Shown here piece by piece: positions 63,738-64,000 of a DNA stretch of 64,000 bases (positions are counted from its first letter, which is position 1; every line of letters begins with the position of its first letter). The position numbers and the translations under genes were made by a program. Location of the stretch: the NCBI GenBank assembly GCA_030247885.1, contig JAPDRO010000002.1, positions 558,001 to 622,000 of the forward strand, written 5' to 3'. The notes under the pieces are model-generated. The model was given only the letters and a program-made list of their open reading frames with translations. It was not told where the DNA came from and did not search any database. This stretch comes from Taxawa tesnikishii (nom. ined.). Its lineage: Eukaryota; Ascomycota; Dothideomycetes; Dothideales.

Positions 63738-64000
63738 AGGCTCGCAAGGAACGGAAGAAGACAGGACCTCTCGAACGTTCGGTCCCTGACTCCGGGGAAC
63801 CCGGCAGGGCCCCGCAACGGGAAGGTCATGGCGACAGCGTCCATGAGATACCCACGTGCTCCCTGTCTGTTCTCGCGAGTTGCGCGGTACTGCTTGCAAT
63901 ACTTCCTAATCGGCCCTTCATGAACCCCTCCTCCGCGGAGAAGCTCGTGCGCACACTTAATCAAATAAGAGTGCAGACGCCATTGCACAGTCTCTTAGCG

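Noticed and set aside
1-64000. Transposons, retroelements or virus-like elements
   Set aside because: I found no integrase, transposase, reverse transcriptase or capsid-like frame and no long terminal repeats.

Overview
The window is nuclear DNA of a filamentous ascomycete (Pezizomycotina). The evidence is short introns of about 45-75 nt with GTANGT/AG borders, divergent single-gene units, fungal-specific transcription factors, a VelB velvet regulator, a CRH-type wall glycosidase, P450s and an NRPS-like A-T-R reductase. The class is not certain; Dothideomycetes would fit. There are no rRNA genes, no intact tRNA, no CRISPR array and no recognisable transposon or virus-like element.

Layout. 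0-16 kb: the end of a fungal transcription factor, a PRD1-type zinc oligopeptidase, an alpha/beta hydrolase, an unknown two-exon gene, and a very long protein of about 1,500 residues with 16 GLQ-type repeats. 16-26 kb: cystathionine beta-lyase, a DAL5-like MFS permease, an adenylation-thiolation-reductase enzyme and a ketopantoate-reductase-like gene. 26-40 kb: a catabolic neighbourhood with a cytochrome-b2-type 2-hydroxyacid dehydrogenase, a sugar transporter, a KduD-like SDR, a DapA-type aldolase, a C2H2 plus fungal_trans regulator, a DgoD-like galactonate dehydratase and an AKR7-like reductase. The dehydratase and aldolase are the two enzyme types needed to take an aldonic acid to a 2-keto-3-deoxy acid and then to pyruvate plus an aldehyde, so I read this block as a sugar-acid catabolic cluster with its own transporter and regulator. 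40-48 kb: GH16/CRH glycosidase, an amidase whose initiator ATG stands alone in its coding exon, a damaged P450, and a Fungal_trans_2-like regulator. 48-59 kb: a HOS3-type histone deacetylase, a long gene-poor repeat-rich stretch, and velB followed by a degraded copy of its own 3' end. 59-64 kb: a complete P450 and a broken S28 serine peptidase.

One property cuts across the window. At least eleven otherwise well-conserved genes lose frame at one or more points, and the frame almost always returns as if one base were missing, mostly inside a G/C (or T) run of 3-6. Exon lengths become exact multiples of three only when those bases are counted. I read these as consensus (homopolymer) errors rather than pseudogenes; coordinates below follow the sequence as given. 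The S28 peptidase and the 45-kb P450 carry additional damage and look truly broken.
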